A DNA stretch of 64,000 bases from assembly GCA_040289115.1 (NCBI GenBank), contig PSKS01000006.1:19286-83285 (forward strand), in the 5' to 3' direction. The first letter of the stretch is position 1, and every line of letters starts with the position of its first letter. The position numbers were made by a program, and so were the translations under genes. The DNA is from JAUQQI01 sp040289115 (lineage in GTDB: Bacteria > Chloroflexota > Dehalococcoidia > JAUQQI01). Shown piece after piece: positions 40,820 to 49,326 of this stretch. The notes beneath the pieces are model-generated. The model made no database searches. It was not told the origin of the DNA and saw only the letters and a program-made list of their open reading frames with translations.

Positions 40820-42133
40820 TTATAACGCGTCTTTCAACCCCGATCCGTCCCCGGTCAGGACCGGCACCGTAAGTAACGCGTGGGGAACCAGCAGGGCCGA
40901 GACCCGCCGGCCCAGCTCCGCCTCCACTAACCCGAAGGCCTCGGCCATGGTGGCGGCCGGAATCATCTTGGCCTGCCGGACAACCTCGGGATGCTCCGAG
41001 CCGACGACGATAACCCGACAGTGCGCTAAGACCTTGGCCATAACGAAGGCCCGCTGCTCCCCGGCCTGGTAGCCCCGGGCCCGGGCGTCCTCGATAACCG
41101 CCCGCACGTCGGGGGCTTCCCGCATGGCTCGGAAGAAGCGCTCCTCCCCCGGGCCCCGACCCGGCCCTTCATCCAGCCGGGCGGGGACGATTATAAACCC
41201 GCCGGGCCGCACCACCGGCGCCGGCCCGAAGACCAAATAGCTGGCCGCCCGGGAGGCCTGATAAAGGTTGGTGTCCTTGGGGTATCCAACCCCGGCCACG
41301 GCCACATCATAGACCCGGCCCACCGCCACGGTGAAGACCCGACGGGCCTCATCCACCAGCCGGCGAAAGGCGGACTTGGGCTCTCCGGCCGCTACCGCCA
41401 CCGGCCGCCCGTCCCGACCGGAGACCACGTTCACGATAAACCGGAGACCCGCCCGCTCGGCGGCCTCGACAACGGCCTGGTGGAAGGGATTGCCCTCAAT
41501 CTTGCCCAGCCGAACGCCCGGGTGCTCCACGTAGGCCGGGCCGTGGGTTACAGTGATGGTGGGTTCGCCCCCAGCCCCGATGGCCAGGGTCTTGGGCCCG
41601 CCCGAAAACCCCGCGTACTGATGGGGCTCCACCAGGCCGGTGGCGATGACCAGGTCCGCCTCGTAGGCATGGCGATTAACGATGGCCGGAACCCCGTTGC
41701 CGGTCCGGCCCAGGTCGACCAGCTCGGCCGGATTCTGGGCCTCATGCTGGACTACCCGAAACCGCCCCACGGCCTCCGGGCCCAGCTTTTCGGCCAGCTC
41801 GGCCCGAGTCATCGGCCGGTGGAGGCCCAGGGCAACCAGCAGGGTTATCTCTTCGTCCCGGATACCCGCCGCCCGCAACTGCCCAACAATTCCCGGCAAA
41901 AGCTCCCGGTCCGGGCAGGCCCGGGTGAGGTCGGTCACCACGACGCAGACCCGCCGGGCGCCCTGGGCGAGCTCGGCGAGGGGCGGGGAGTTTTCGGGGG
42001 CCTGCAGGGCCCCAGCCACCGCCGCCCCCAAGTCGGGGATGGGGGCCACCGCCTCGGGCTCGGCCACATCTACCTCCCAGCCGGGCGGAAACTCGAAGGT
42101 GAGCTCGCCTTTGCCAAAAGGAACCCGAAACAT
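40820..42133 (-). CDS. LarA-like protein (DUF2088, nickel-pincer lactate racemase family)
   Basis: The 437-residue protein belongs to the LarA family, whose members interconvert lactate or other 2-hydroxy acids using a nickel-pincer nucleotide. Seen are VVVTDLTRACPD near residue 67 (LarA has DHTRP), LVALGLHRPMT, the His/Lys region LVEPHQYAGFSGGPKTLAIG near 170 (His and the cofactor-attaching Lys are conserved), and HPGVRLGKIEGNPFH. The cofactor-making genes larB, larC and larE are not here. The substrate is uncertain; several DUF2088 groups act on larger hydroxy acids. It lies 6 bases after the M29-like gene. Confidence 0.82.
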   Translation of the reverse strand: MFRVPFGKGELTFEFPPGWEVDVAEPEAVAPIPDLGAAVAGALQAPENSPPLAELAQGARRVCVVVTDLTRACPDRELLPGIVGQLRAAGIRDEEITLLVALGLHRPMTRAELAEKLGPEAVGRFRVVQHEAQNPAELVDLGRTGNGVPAIVNRHAYEADLVIATGLVEPHQYAGFSGGPKTLAIGAGGEPTITVTHGPAYVEHPGVRLGKIEGNPFHQAVVEAAERAGLRFIVNVVSGRDGRPVAVAAGEPKSAFRRLVDEARRVFTVAVGRVYDVAVAGVGYPKDTNLYQASRAASYLVFGPAPVVRPGGFIIVPARLDEGPGRGPGEERFFRAMREAPDVRAVIEDARARGYQAGEQRAFVMAKVLAHCRVIVVGSEHPEVVRQAKMIPAATMAEAFGLVEAELGRRVSALLVPHALLTVPVLTGDGSGLKDAL

Positions 42134-42139
42134 CCGATG

Positions 42140-43135
42140 TTAGGTTAACAAGGCCCGGGCGAGGTCCGCAATCTCGCCCTGGGCGAAGAAGCCGTCCTGA
42201 ATCAGAACCGCCCCGTCCAACTCCACGGTGGGGGCCAGGATGATGCCGTCGGCGTGGGATGGGGCCCCCATCCGGGCCGAGCCGATGCCGACCTCGATGC
42301 AACCGAAGATCCGCTCGTCCTCAATGATCCGGCCGGTGGGCCGCATCATCCGGGGATTAAACCCGAAGGTCAGGTGGGAGATCCGGTACATGGCCGGGTG
42401 GCCGAAGCTATCAAGCCAGCGGGCAAATATGCGGGCCTCCCGACCACCCCGAATACCGACGATGGTGGACTCGGAAACGACGAGCTCCACCGGCTCCCGC
42501 ACGACGCCCACCTCGGCCGGGGGCCAGAGGGTGGCGTCGATGACGATGCGGCCTTCGACCGAACCCTCCGCCACCCGCCACGAGGCCTGGCCGGGGAGGA
42601 CCAGGGACCGCCCCCGCAGGTTGGCCGGGGGTGTCCAGCGGTCGTTGCTGGTCTTTACCCGAAAGTCGGTGCCGGCTCGGGAGGTTACCCGGCCGGTGCT
42701 GGATGCCCGGAGCAGCTCCCGCAACTTGCCCCCAAACTCGTGGAGTCTAAGGATATCTACCTCACCCACGAGCCGGACAAGACCCTCGAGACTGAGGCCA
42801 CCGACCAGCAGGTAGCGACCGCCGGCGCAAACCGCGTCCTGGTGGGTCGGGCTGTAAATCGAGAAGTTGACGGCCAGGTCGAGCCAAACCTCGGCGGCCC
42901 GGGCCGCCCGCCCGATCACCCCGGGCGGGTCCTGGCAGGGGTGGGGCCGCATCGGATAGTAAACGACGACCGGACTGGCACCGAGGGCATAGCACTGGCC
43001 GGCGATAACCTCGACCAGTTGCCGCTCGGTTCCCGTATCGGCCGTTATTAAAACTTCTAAACCGGGCCGGACCCCAACGACCTCTTCCAGGAGCCGCCGG
43101 GCTGCCAGTGAAGCCTCGATGCTCGGGTCACCCAT
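42140..43135 (-). CDS. M29 aminopeptidase / NicX-like metalloprotein
   Basis: The 331-residue protein resembles the thermophilic aminopeptidase M29 group, which also contains the dioxygenase NicX. Features: EVLITADTGTERQLVEVIAG near the start, LRLHEFGGKLRELL, FGFNPRMMRPTGRIIEDERI near residue 255, and the C-terminal metal-ligand segments CIEVGIG and SHADGIILAPT. ATG 43135 is chosen over a TTG at 43150. It is sandwiched between an IclR regulator and a LarA-like gene, so a role in catabolising a ring or hydroxy acid is more likely than peptide cleavage, though this is inference. Confidence 0.65.
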   Translation of the reverse strand: MGDPSIEASLAARRLLEEVVGVRPGLEVLITADTGTERQLVEVIAGQCYALGASPVVVYYPMRPHPCQDPPGVIGRAARAAEVWLDLAVNFSIYSPTHQDAVCAGGRYLLVGGLSLEGLVRLVGEVDILRLHEFGGKLRELLRASSTGRVTSRAGTDFRVKTSNDRWTPPANLRGRSLVLPGQASWRVAEGSVEGRIVIDATLWPPAEVGVVREPVELVVSESTIVGIRGGREARIFARWLDSFGHPAMYRISHLTFGFNPRMMRPTGRIIEDERIFGCIEVGIGSARMGAPSHADGIILAPTVELDGAVLIQDGFFAQGEIADLARALLT

Positions 43136-43160
43136 ACGGCCGGCCCCCAAGCGACCCTAT

Positions 43161-44024
43161 TTACTCGGCTTCGCCCGCAGTAAGCCAGGCAAGCACATCC
43201 TCCTGGGCCGCCGTCCCCTCGCCACCACCCTGGTAGCCGAGCTCGGCCGAGACCTCCCGGGCCGCCTGGACCAGGGCCGCCTGGCAGCGGGTGAGCTTCT
43301 CACCCGTCATCCGGCTGGCGGGCCCGGCTACCGTCATGGCAGCCACCACATGGCCGCTGGAGTCCCGAACGGGCACCGCCAGGCAACGAACCCCCGGCAC
43401 GAACTCTTCGTCGTTGACAGCAAGGCCGGTGGCCCGAATGCGGGCAAGCTCGGCCCGGAGTCGCTCGGGCGACGTCACGGTATGTTCGGTATAGCGCTCA
43501 AGGGGGTGGCTCTGCAAGAACGCGTCGATTTCGGCGTCGGACCAGCTGGCCAGGATCACCTTGCCCACGGCGGTGGCGTGGAGCGGCAGGGGCGTCCCCA
43601 CCCGCAGGTGGACCCGCAGGAAGTTGTGGGGTTCCTCGGCCAGGGTGAAAACCACGCTGTCATCCCGGCCGACGGCAATGCCGGCCGACTCATTCAGCTC
43701 ATCGGCGAGGCGGCGCAATACCGGCCGGGCCTTGGCCTCCAGAAGCCGCCGACCAGACCAGCGGTCGGCAATAAGGACGAAGGTGGGACCGATGGCATAC
43801 TTGCCGGACTGCCGGTCCTGACTGAGGAAACCCTCGGACTGAAGGGTGTAAGCGATGCGGTAAACGGTGCTAGGGGAAAGGTTGAGCAAACGGGCCAGCT
43901 CGCTGATGCCGGCCGGTGCACCTAGCTCTCCCAGGGCCTTTAAAAGCTCCAGGGTGCGCAGGACCGACCGGATGGGCCGAACCGTTTGGGCCTTCTTTCC
44001 CTTCGGCAAGCGACCACGTGGCAT
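43161..44024 (-). CDS. IclR-family transcriptional regulator
   Basis: The 287-residue protein has a basic N-terminus, a winged helix-turn-helix (LRTLELLKALGELG, SELARLLNLSPSTVYRIAYT, LSQDRQSGKYAIGP, residues 22-85), and the IclR ligand-binding domain (LHATAVGKVILASWSDAEID, CLAVPVRDSSGHVVAAMTVA near residues 150-230). Such regulators respond to small aromatic or carboxylic acids and usually control the adjacent genes. It heads the unit with the M29-like and LarA-like genes and has a strong promoter at 44082-44111. Confidence 0.93.
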   Translation of the reverse strand: MPRGRLPKGKKAQTVRPIRSVLRTLELLKALGELGAPAGISELARLLNLSPSTVYRIAYTLQSEGFLSQDRQSGKYAIGPTFVLIADRWSGRRLLEAKARPVLRRLADELNESAGIAVGRDDSVVFTLAEEPHNFLRVHLRVGTPLPLHATAVGKVILASWSDAEIDAFLQSHPLERYTEHTVTSPERLRAELARIRATGLAVNDEEFVPGVRCLAVPVRDSSGHVVAAMTVAGPASRMTGEKLTRCQAALVQAAREVSAELGYQGGGEGTAAQEDVLAWLTAGEAE

Positions 44025-44081
44025 CGGGCACTACCTCCAGACTTCGGATTTTGAAAACCCTGTTTGTAAACCCTTGCTCTA

Positions 44082-44111
44082 AGTATAGGCCTATCCGGTT
44101 CGACAAGTCAA
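44082..44111 (-). promoter_or_regulatory. Promoter of the IclR-led unit
   Basis: On the minus strand, -35 TTGACT (44106-44111), 18-base spacer and -10 TATACT (44082-44087), about 58 bases before ATG 44024. The leader is a plausible place for IclR autoregulation. Confidence 0.75.
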
Positions 44112-44192
44112 ATTATCCGGGGCTGGTCAAAATATACAGAACAAAACTTTTCATACAATGCTAATATGGCGATTATGAACTGCAAATCGCTA

Positions 44193-44206
44193 TTCACTTC
44201 TGTGAA
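44193..44206. promoter_or_regulatory. Small palindrome ttcac-N4-gtgaa, possible operator
   Basis: A perfect 5-bp inverted repeat with a 4-base centre lies between the divergent IclR and cytochrome promoters. It could be a regulator-binding site; there is no further support. Confidence 0.3.
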
Positions 44207-44265
44207 CCAAAGCTCCGATGGAGCACTGCCGCGGGCCTATCCCTGGGGGTAGGGGAACGGGCGCC

Positions 44266-44294
44266 TTGACGGCGGGCCAAGGTCTACTGATACT
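44266..44294 (+). promoter_or_regulatory. Promoter of the cytochrome gene
   Basis: TTGACG (44266-44271), 17-base spacer, GATACT (44289-44294). The start of transcription would fall about 12 bases before ATG 44312. Confidence 0.55.
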
Positions 44295-44311
44295 GTTAGC
44301 GAGGCAGTGCC

Positions 44312-44770
44312 ATGGCCAGGTTTGATGGGGGCAAGTTAAAGGGGTTGGGCCTGCTTTTGGTCCTTGGCCTGCTTCCCGCCTGCGCGGCCCTGGTTGGCAC
44401 CCAGCCGTTGGCCCCGGACCTTCGGCGGGGCCAGGAGCTTTACAACCGCTACTGCCTCGGCTGTCACGGTGGGCCCACCGGCGGGTCGATGCTGGATTAC
44501 CCGCCCCGCCACAACGCCAGCGGCCACACCTGGCACCATCCCGACTGTCAACTCAAGGAGATCATTAAAAACGGCGGCGACGAGATGACGGCCATGATGC
44601 GTCGGATGATGGCCCCCGCGGACGCCCCCAAGATGCCTGCTTTCAAGGACACCCTTTCAGATGCCGACATTGAGGCCCTCCTAGCCTTTATAAAGAGCTG
44701 GTGGACCGAGGACCAGCGCCGCCACCAGGCCCAGGTCACCCGGGCCCAGTGTCCCCAGCAGGGCGGATGA
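44312..44770 (+). CDS. Exported c-type cytochrome (class I, likely lipoprotein)
   Basis: The 152-residue protein has a signal peptide with a lipobox-like LLPAC (Cys near 24) and a single heme-binding CLGCH near residues 48-52, preceded by RRGQELYNRYC. A distal Met ligand is likely in APKMPAFKDTLSD near 108, and DADIEALLAFIKSWW closes the fold. A His-rich stretch (SGHTWHHPDC) and a Met-rich one (MTAMMRRMM) could bind another metal. It probably carries electrons at the outer face of the membrane; the partner is not identified. It appears to be a single-gene unit, with decayed DNA following. Confidence 0.88.
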   Translation: MARFDGGKLKGLGLLLVLGLLPACAALVGTQPLAPDLRRGQELYNRYCLGCHGGPTGGSMLDYPPRHNASGHTWHHPDCQLKEIIKNGGDEMTAMMRRMMAPADAPKMPAFKDTLSDADIEALLAFIKSWWTEDQRRHQAQVTRAQCPQQGG

Positions 44771-45040
44771 AAGCCGTAAAAAACTGCGCTTCCGACCGGC
44801 TCTATGCTTTCGTGGTCGGCCACGGCCTCTTTGTAAACGCCGACGATGGTAAAGGCTGGAGGCTGGTGAGCACGGTCCTGCCTCAGGATGTGATGGCGCC
44901 GGCTCCCCTTCCCAAGCTGGGATGCTTTGGCGGTTGCGGTCCACCTGGCCGACCCCAAACTCACCTTGGCCGTTCCAGCCGGCCAGCCGGGCCGGCCATG
45001 CCGAAGCCGGGAGTGCAGCCTTAGCTGGGAAGGCTGAGCC
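44767..45040 (+). pseudogene. Possible decayed BNR/YCF48-like repeat protein fragment
   Basis: Directly overlapping the cytochrome stop, a frame reads MKAVKNCASDRLYAFVVGHG then LFVNADDGKGW. Another frame continues ALAVHLADPKLTLAVPAGQP, then GRPCRS. The pattern (alternating VYA..GLF.S.D.G..W and LAV.PADP) resembles BNR-type beta-propeller repeats such as those accompanying secreted cytochromes. A frameshift near 44920 is needed. Resemblance is weak. Confidence 0.4.
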
Positions 45041-45771
45041 CGGTGGGAGGCCGGGGTATTTAGGCCTTCTTGGGCGACCTGGGGGCCGAGATAATGGGGC
45101 TCGTGTAGGCCTTGCCAGCCGGCTTGGCCGTTAGCGTCCGGCAAATCTTCGAGGCCCCCGACGGCCGCCGGCGGCTGACCCGCAAGGGTCAGCCCGTTGT
45201 CGAGAAGACCGGGCCGGCTTATCTTTTACCGGCCTGGCCTCAGCCCTCAAGCGGCTGCTGGTAACCTTTGTGGGGGCAACCTGGCGTCAACCCGAAAAAT
45301 TCAGTCACCTGGCCGTTCAGAACCGTTTGGTGGAACTGCTCGCGCAACCGGGGCACCGTGCTGAAGGAAGCCAAAAACTACCGAGCCCACCTTCCGGTTG
45401 ACAAAATTACGGTGTGCTAAGCTCTAGGCCTCCGGTCCCGATAGTCTGGGGATTACTGCCCGTCATCCCAGGTGCCTGATTCCAACCCTCGGGGGCCGAG
45501 GATGCCCCCGAGCGGGCTTAACCTGGTTTCTGTTGGCCGGAAGGTCACAGCTTCCGGCAGAACTGACGCTCGGCTGGTTTCCCCACGAAGGACCGCCGCA
45601 GCAGCGGCCAAATGGAGGCGCTGGCCCGTGGCGTCGAGGAGAATTCCGTCCCGTGCCCCTGTACTCTCCCACTGGTCTGGCCCCGGGCAGAGTGCTGCCC
45701 GAACTTTTGGCCTTAAAAGGACAGGCGAACCCAAATTGGAAGGCCATACCGGTCCGCACGGGTTGTTCAGG
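45041..45771. other. Gene-free region with decayed sequence
   Basis: About 730 bases with no recognisable intact gene on either strand. Short coding-like frames (for example 45119-45240 with RQIFEAPDGRRRLTRKGQPV, and 45533-45775) have no family features. It probably holds remnants of genes inactivated beside the cytochrome. Confidence 0.5.
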
Positions 45772-45801
45772 TTGACACGCAGGCCGGGCAGCTGATAAAT
45801 T
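45772..45801 (+). promoter_or_regulatory. Promoter of the liv-type transporter operon
   Basis: TTGACA (45772-45777), 18-base spacer, TAAATT (45796-45801), about 36 bases before the TTG start of the first ATPase gene. Confidence 0.75.
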
Positions 45802-45836
45802 CAGGCTGAAATTTACACCATCCCGGAAAGGCCCTT

Positions 45837-46565
45837 TTGGCCCGGCTAACCCTCCAGCAGGTCACCAAGCGGTTCGGGGGACTCGTTGCGGTCGACGGCT
45901 TCTCGGCCGAATTCGACCCCGGTGAGCTCTGCGCCATCATCGGGCCCAACGGCTCGGGCAAAACCACGCTCCTCAACCTGATAAGCGGCCTTTACCCCCT
46001 CGATTCGGGCGAAATCTACCTGGACGGAGAACGCATCGACACCCTGGGCCCGACCCAGGTCGCCGCTCGGGGGGTGGTGCGCACCTTCCAGATTCCGAAG
46101 GTCTTTAAAAACATGACCGTCCGGGAAAACCTGCTTACCGTGGCGGCCGCCGACCACCGCAAGGAATCCCTGGCCGAGGCTGCCGCCGACGTGGGCCGGA
46201 CCCTTGGTCTGGTCGGTCTGGAGCATCTGGCTGCCGATCCTGCCCGGGTGCTCTCGGGGGGGCAGACCATGCTCCTGCAACTTGCCCAGGCCTTCCTGCA
46301 TCGTCCAATCAAACTGCTCCTCCTTGACGAGCCCTTTGCCGGGGTCTCCCCGGCCATTAAAGACATTATCTTCGGCCTCATAAACCGCCTTAGCCGCGAC
46401 TATGGGGCCACCGTCCTCCTCGTAAGCCACGAGATGTCCACCGTCCGGGCCCTGGCGGGCCGGGTCCTGGTCATGGCCTCCGGACGCCTCATCGCCAACG
46501 GCCCATTGGATGCCGTGGCGGCCAACCCGGCCGTCATAGACGCCTATCTGGGGCAGCCCCTGTGA
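45837..46565 (+). CDS. livG: Branched-chain amino acid-type ABC transporter ATP-binding protein LivG
   Basis: The 242-residue ATPase powers the inner-membrane importer. Walker A is GPNGSGKTTLLN near residue 38, the signature VLSGGQTMLLQLAQAF near 140, Walker B LLLLDEPFAGVSP near 162, and the switch His in VSHEMSTV near 196. The LivG-like insertion GVVRTFQIPKVFKNMTVREN is present. The start is TTG 45837 with GGAAAGG upstream. It overlaps livF (GTGA). Confidence 0.93.
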   Translation: MARLTLQQVTKRFGGLVAVDGFSAEFDPGELCAIIGPNGSGKTTLLNLISGLYPLDSGEIYLDGERIDTLGPTQVAARGVVRTFQIPKVFKNMTVRENLLTVAAADHRKESLAEAAADVGRTLGLVGLEHLAADPARVLSGGQTMLLQLAQAFLHRPIKLLLLDEPFAGVSPAIKDIIFGLINRLSRDYGATVLLVSHEMSTVRALAGRVLVMASGRLIANGPLDAVAANPAVIDAYLGQPL

Positions 46566-47311
46566 ATGCCGACGGTCCTGTCCTGTCCGTCACCGGCCTG
46601 CGGGCCGGCTACCTGCCGGAAGTTGATATCCTTCGCGGCATCGACCTGGAGGCCGTGCCCCGAGCCGTCACCACCGTCGTCGGACCCAACGGGGCCGGGA
46701 AATCTACCCTTCTCAAGGCCATTTTCGGCCTGGTACCCGTCCGGGCCGGGGAAATCCGCCTGGACGGGCAGGTCATTACCGGCTGGCCGGCCCACCGGTG
46801 TAAGCTGGCCGGACTGGCCTATGTGCCCCAGGCTGCCAGCACCTTCCCCCAGCTCACGGTCGAGGAGAACCTTCGCCTTGGGGGCTGGCTTTTGCGGTCC
46901 CAACCCGCCGAGCTTCGCCGGAGGCTTGAGTGGGTTTACGAAACCTTCCCCGTCCTGGCCGACTTACGCCGGGCGCGGGCCACACTGCTCAGCGGGGGTC
47001 AGCTGCGGATGCTGGCCGTTGCCAAGGAGCTGGTCGTGCCCCCCAAAGTTCTACTGGTGGACGAGCCGACCGCCGGCCTTGCCCCCAAGGTGGCGGCGGA
47101 GGTTTACGAACTCCTTTCCCGGCTGGTCGAACTGGGCATTACCATCCTGCTGGTCGACCAGAACGTCATCGAATCGGTAAAAATTGCGTGCAAGTGTTAT
47201 CTCATTGCCGAGGGCCGGGTGGTCCGGTCGGAGTCGGGGCGCTGGTTTTTGCAGAACCTGCCGCAGGTGATCCGGGAAATGCTTCAGGGAAGGGCAGAGG
47301 CCACCGCATGA
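46562..47311 (+). CDS. livF: Branched-chain amino acid-type ABC transporter ATP-binding protein LivF
   Basis: The second ATPase has 249 residues. Walker A is GPNGAGKSTLLKAIFG, the signature LLSGGQLRMLAVAKEL near residue 142, and Walker B VLLVDEPTAGLAP near 162. The switch His is replaced in LLVDQNVIESV (Gln), as usual in LivF proteins. AYVPQAASTFPQLTVEENL is the LivF hallmark. It overlaps the racemase gene by 4 bases (ATGA). Confidence 0.92.
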   Translation: MNADGPVLSVTGLRAGYLPEVDILRGIDLEAVPRAVTTVVGPNGAGKSTLLKAIFGLVPVRAGEIRLDGQVITGWPAHRCKLAGLAYVPQAASTFPQLTVEENLRLGGWLLRSQPAELRRRLEWVYETFPVLADLRRARATLLSGGQLRMLAVAKELVVPPKVLLVDEPTAGLAPKVAAEVYELLSRLVELGITILLVDQNVIESVKIACKCYLIAEGRVVRSESGRWFLQNLPQVIREMLQGRAEATA

Positions 47312-48036
47312 GCACGGTGAGCGGCGGCCGCAACGTCTACGGCCTCGGGCTCGGGGTGCTCCTCCTGGAGACCCGCTTTCCGCGAATCCCGGGGGACATT
47401 GGCAACGCGACCTCCTACCGGGTGCCGGTCCGGTTCAAGGTAGTGCCAGGGGCCATCGTTCCCCGGGTGGTCAATGCCGACCCCGACCCGGCCCTGGCTG
47501 CCGACTTCATCGCCGCCGGCCGGGAGCTGGAGGCCGAGGGCGTACGGGCTATCACCACCAGCTGCGGCTTTATGGTCCTCTTTCAGGATACCATTGCCCG
47601 GGCCCTCTCGGTCCCCTTCTTCGCCTCGTCCTTGCTCCTCCTTCCCTTGGTTTACCGGCTGACCGGCCGGCCCGTGGGCGTCGTCACGGCCAACGCCCGG
47701 GCGCTTAGCCCCAGACACCTGACCGCGGCCTGCGCCGGCCACGAGGTTCCGGTCACCGTTGCGGGCCTGGAAGACTGCTCGGCCTTCCGGTCGGCTATCC
47801 TCGACGACGGCCCGGAGCTGGACCCGGTCCGGGTCGAGGCCGAGGTGGTCCAGACGGCCCTGGGGCTTGTTCGCCAGAACCCGGAAGTTGGGGCGATCCT
47901 GTTCGAGTGCCACAACTTGCCGCCCTACGCGGGCGCCGTTCAGAAGGCCACCGGCCGGCCGGTCTTTCACATCTTCCACCTGGTCGACCTGGTGCTGGGC
48001 GGCGCGCTGCCGGGCCGGTTTGAAGGCTGGCTTTAA
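47308..48036 (+). CDS. Asp/Glu racemase-superfamily protein
   Basis: The 242-residue protein belongs to the aspartate/glutamate/hydantoin racemase superfamily. Two likely catalytic Cys residues lie in AITTSCGFMVL (near residue 88) and ILFECHNLPPY (near 200), as in cofactor-independent racemases and maleate isomerases. Other blocks: GNATSYRVPVRFKVVPGAI and PVGVVTANARAL. ATG 47308 overlaps the livF stop; a longer in-frame opening lies within livF and is not credible. Its place between livF and the binding-protein gene ties it to the transported substrate, probably an amino-acid derivative. Confidence 0.75.
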   Translation: MSTVSGGRNVYGLGLGVLLLETRFPRIPGDIGNATSYRVPVRFKVVPGAIVPRVVNADPDPALAADFIAAGRELEAEGVRAITTSCGFMVLFQDTIARALSVPFFASSLLLLPLVYRLTGRPVGVVTANARALSPRHLTAACAGHEVPVTVAGLEDCSAFRSAILDDGPELDPVRVEAEVVQTALGLVRQNPEVGAILFECHNLPPYAGAVQKATGRPVFHIFHLVDLVLGGALPGRFEGWL

Positions 48037-48060
48037 AACTTTGGCTGGAGGTGAACGCTG

Positions 48061-49320
48061 ATGGGCTCGGTTTTAAGGCGAACCGGACTTATCGGGCTTT
48101 TGGTAGTTCTGGTCTTCGCGGCCTGCGCCCCGGGCGGGGCCCCCGCCCCTGGCCCCCAGGCCCCAACAGAGGGGCCGCCCGTGAAGATCGGGGTCCTTAC
48201 GCCCCTATCCCCACCCGGGGATGCGGCCGCCGGCCAGCTCATCGTCCGGGGCGCCACCCTGGGGGCCGAGTACGTTAACTCCGTGTTGGGTGGGGTGCTG
48301 GGGCCCAAATGCAACGCCCCGACCAGCAAGGTTGAGGTCCTAACGGCCGACGATGCCGGAACGCCCGAGAAGGGCGTGGCCGGCTTCCGCAAACTGGTGG
48401 CCGAGGACAAGGTGGTGGCCGTGGTCGGCCAGTTCCACAGCTCGGTAACCCTGGCCCTGGCGCCGGTGGCCGACCAGCTCCAGGTGCCCCTGTTCTCAAC
48501 CCAGTCGTCGGATACCAAGATAACGGCCAACCACTACGCCTTTGTCTTCCAGACCCACACCATCACGGCCGACCGGGCGGCGGCCGTGGCCCAGTTTATC
48601 AAAGAATACGGCTTTAAAAAAGTCGCCATTGTGGCCGAAAATACCGACTACGGCGCCGGCAATACCGACGCCCTCAAGGCCGAGCTGGGCCGGGTCGCCC
48701 CCACGGTGGAAGTTCGGGGCTGGGTCTTCGACCGCCAGACGGCCGACCTAACGCCCCTCCTGTTGCAAGTTAAAGATTTCGGGCCCGACTTGATTTACAA
48801 TCTGGGGGTTGGGGCTCCCGCCTATCTCATCGTTAAGCAGGCTAACGACGTCGGCCTTTTGCCCCAGACGCCCATGGTTATCTCTTACGACGTGCCCATC
48901 CGGCCCGAGTTCTGGCAGAACCTCGGGCCCATGGGCAAGGGCATCATTTTCGTCGCCTATTACCACCCCAAGCAGCCGCTCACGGACGCGGGCAAGTGGA
49001 TGCAGCAGCAGTACGAGGCCAAGTATCGGGAGCCGGCCCTTTACAGCTCCTTTGCCGCCTTCGGCAACGTCATCATCGTCGCCCAGGCTATAAATCAAGC
49101 CTGCTCCACCAAGGGGCCCGATATCGCAAAGGCCCTGGAGACCGGCCGGTTTAAGTCCTGGAACCTCGATTCGGCCGGCTTCCCGAAGGCCGAAGGGGCC
49201 GACTGGCACCGGGTTAAGCAGCCTTTGCTTCTCCTCCAATACACGGCCGTCAACCAGCCCTTCGACCAGGCTACCATCCTTTTCCCGCCTGAGATGAAAA
49301 CGGGCACCCTTCAGCGCTAA
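48061..49320 (+). CDS. livK: ABC transporter substrate-binding lipoprotein (LivK-like)
   Basis: The 419-residue lipoprotein has a signal peptide with lipobox LVFAAC (Cys near residue 22), followed by a Pro-rich linker and a type I periplasmic binding protein: VKIGVLTPLSPPGDAAAGQL, LTADDAGTPEKGVAGFRKLV, KVAIVAENTDYGAGNTDAL (near 200) and SSFAAFGNVIIVAQAI (near 330). The binding site cannot be read, so the ligand is unknown; branched-chain amino acids, amides or urea-like compounds are possible. GGAGGTGA precedes ATG 48061. Confidence 0.88.
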   Translation: MGSVLRRTGLIGLLVVLVFAACAPGGAPAPGPQAPTEGPPVKIGVLTPLSPPGDAAAGQLIVRGATLGAEYVNSVLGGVLGPKCNAPTSKVEVLTADDAGTPEKGVAGFRKLVAEDKVVAVVGQFHSSVTLALAPVADQLQVPLFSTQSSDTKITANHYAFVFQTHTITADRAAAVAQFIKEYGFKKVAIVAENTDYGAGNTDALKAELGRVAPTVEVRGWVFDRQTADLTPLLLQVKDFGPDLIYNLGVGAPAYLIVKQANDVGLLPQTPMVISYDVPIRPEFWQNLGPMGKGIIFVAYYHPKQPLTDAGKWMQQQYEAKYREPALYSSFAAFGNVIIVAQAINQACSTKGPDIAKALETGRFKSWNLDSAGFPKAEGADWHRVKQPLLLLQYTAVNQPFDQATILFPPEMKTGTLQR

Positions 49321-49326
49321 GGGGTC

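Noticed and set aside
45533..45775. 80-residue open frame as a gene
   Set aside because: No ribosome site, no family features, and it ends inside the promoter of the transporter operon.
46930..47307. N-terminal extension of the racemase-family gene inside livF
   Set aside because: The extension overlaps the intact LivF ATPase in another frame and has low-complexity residues; the ATGA junction at 47308 is a normal start.
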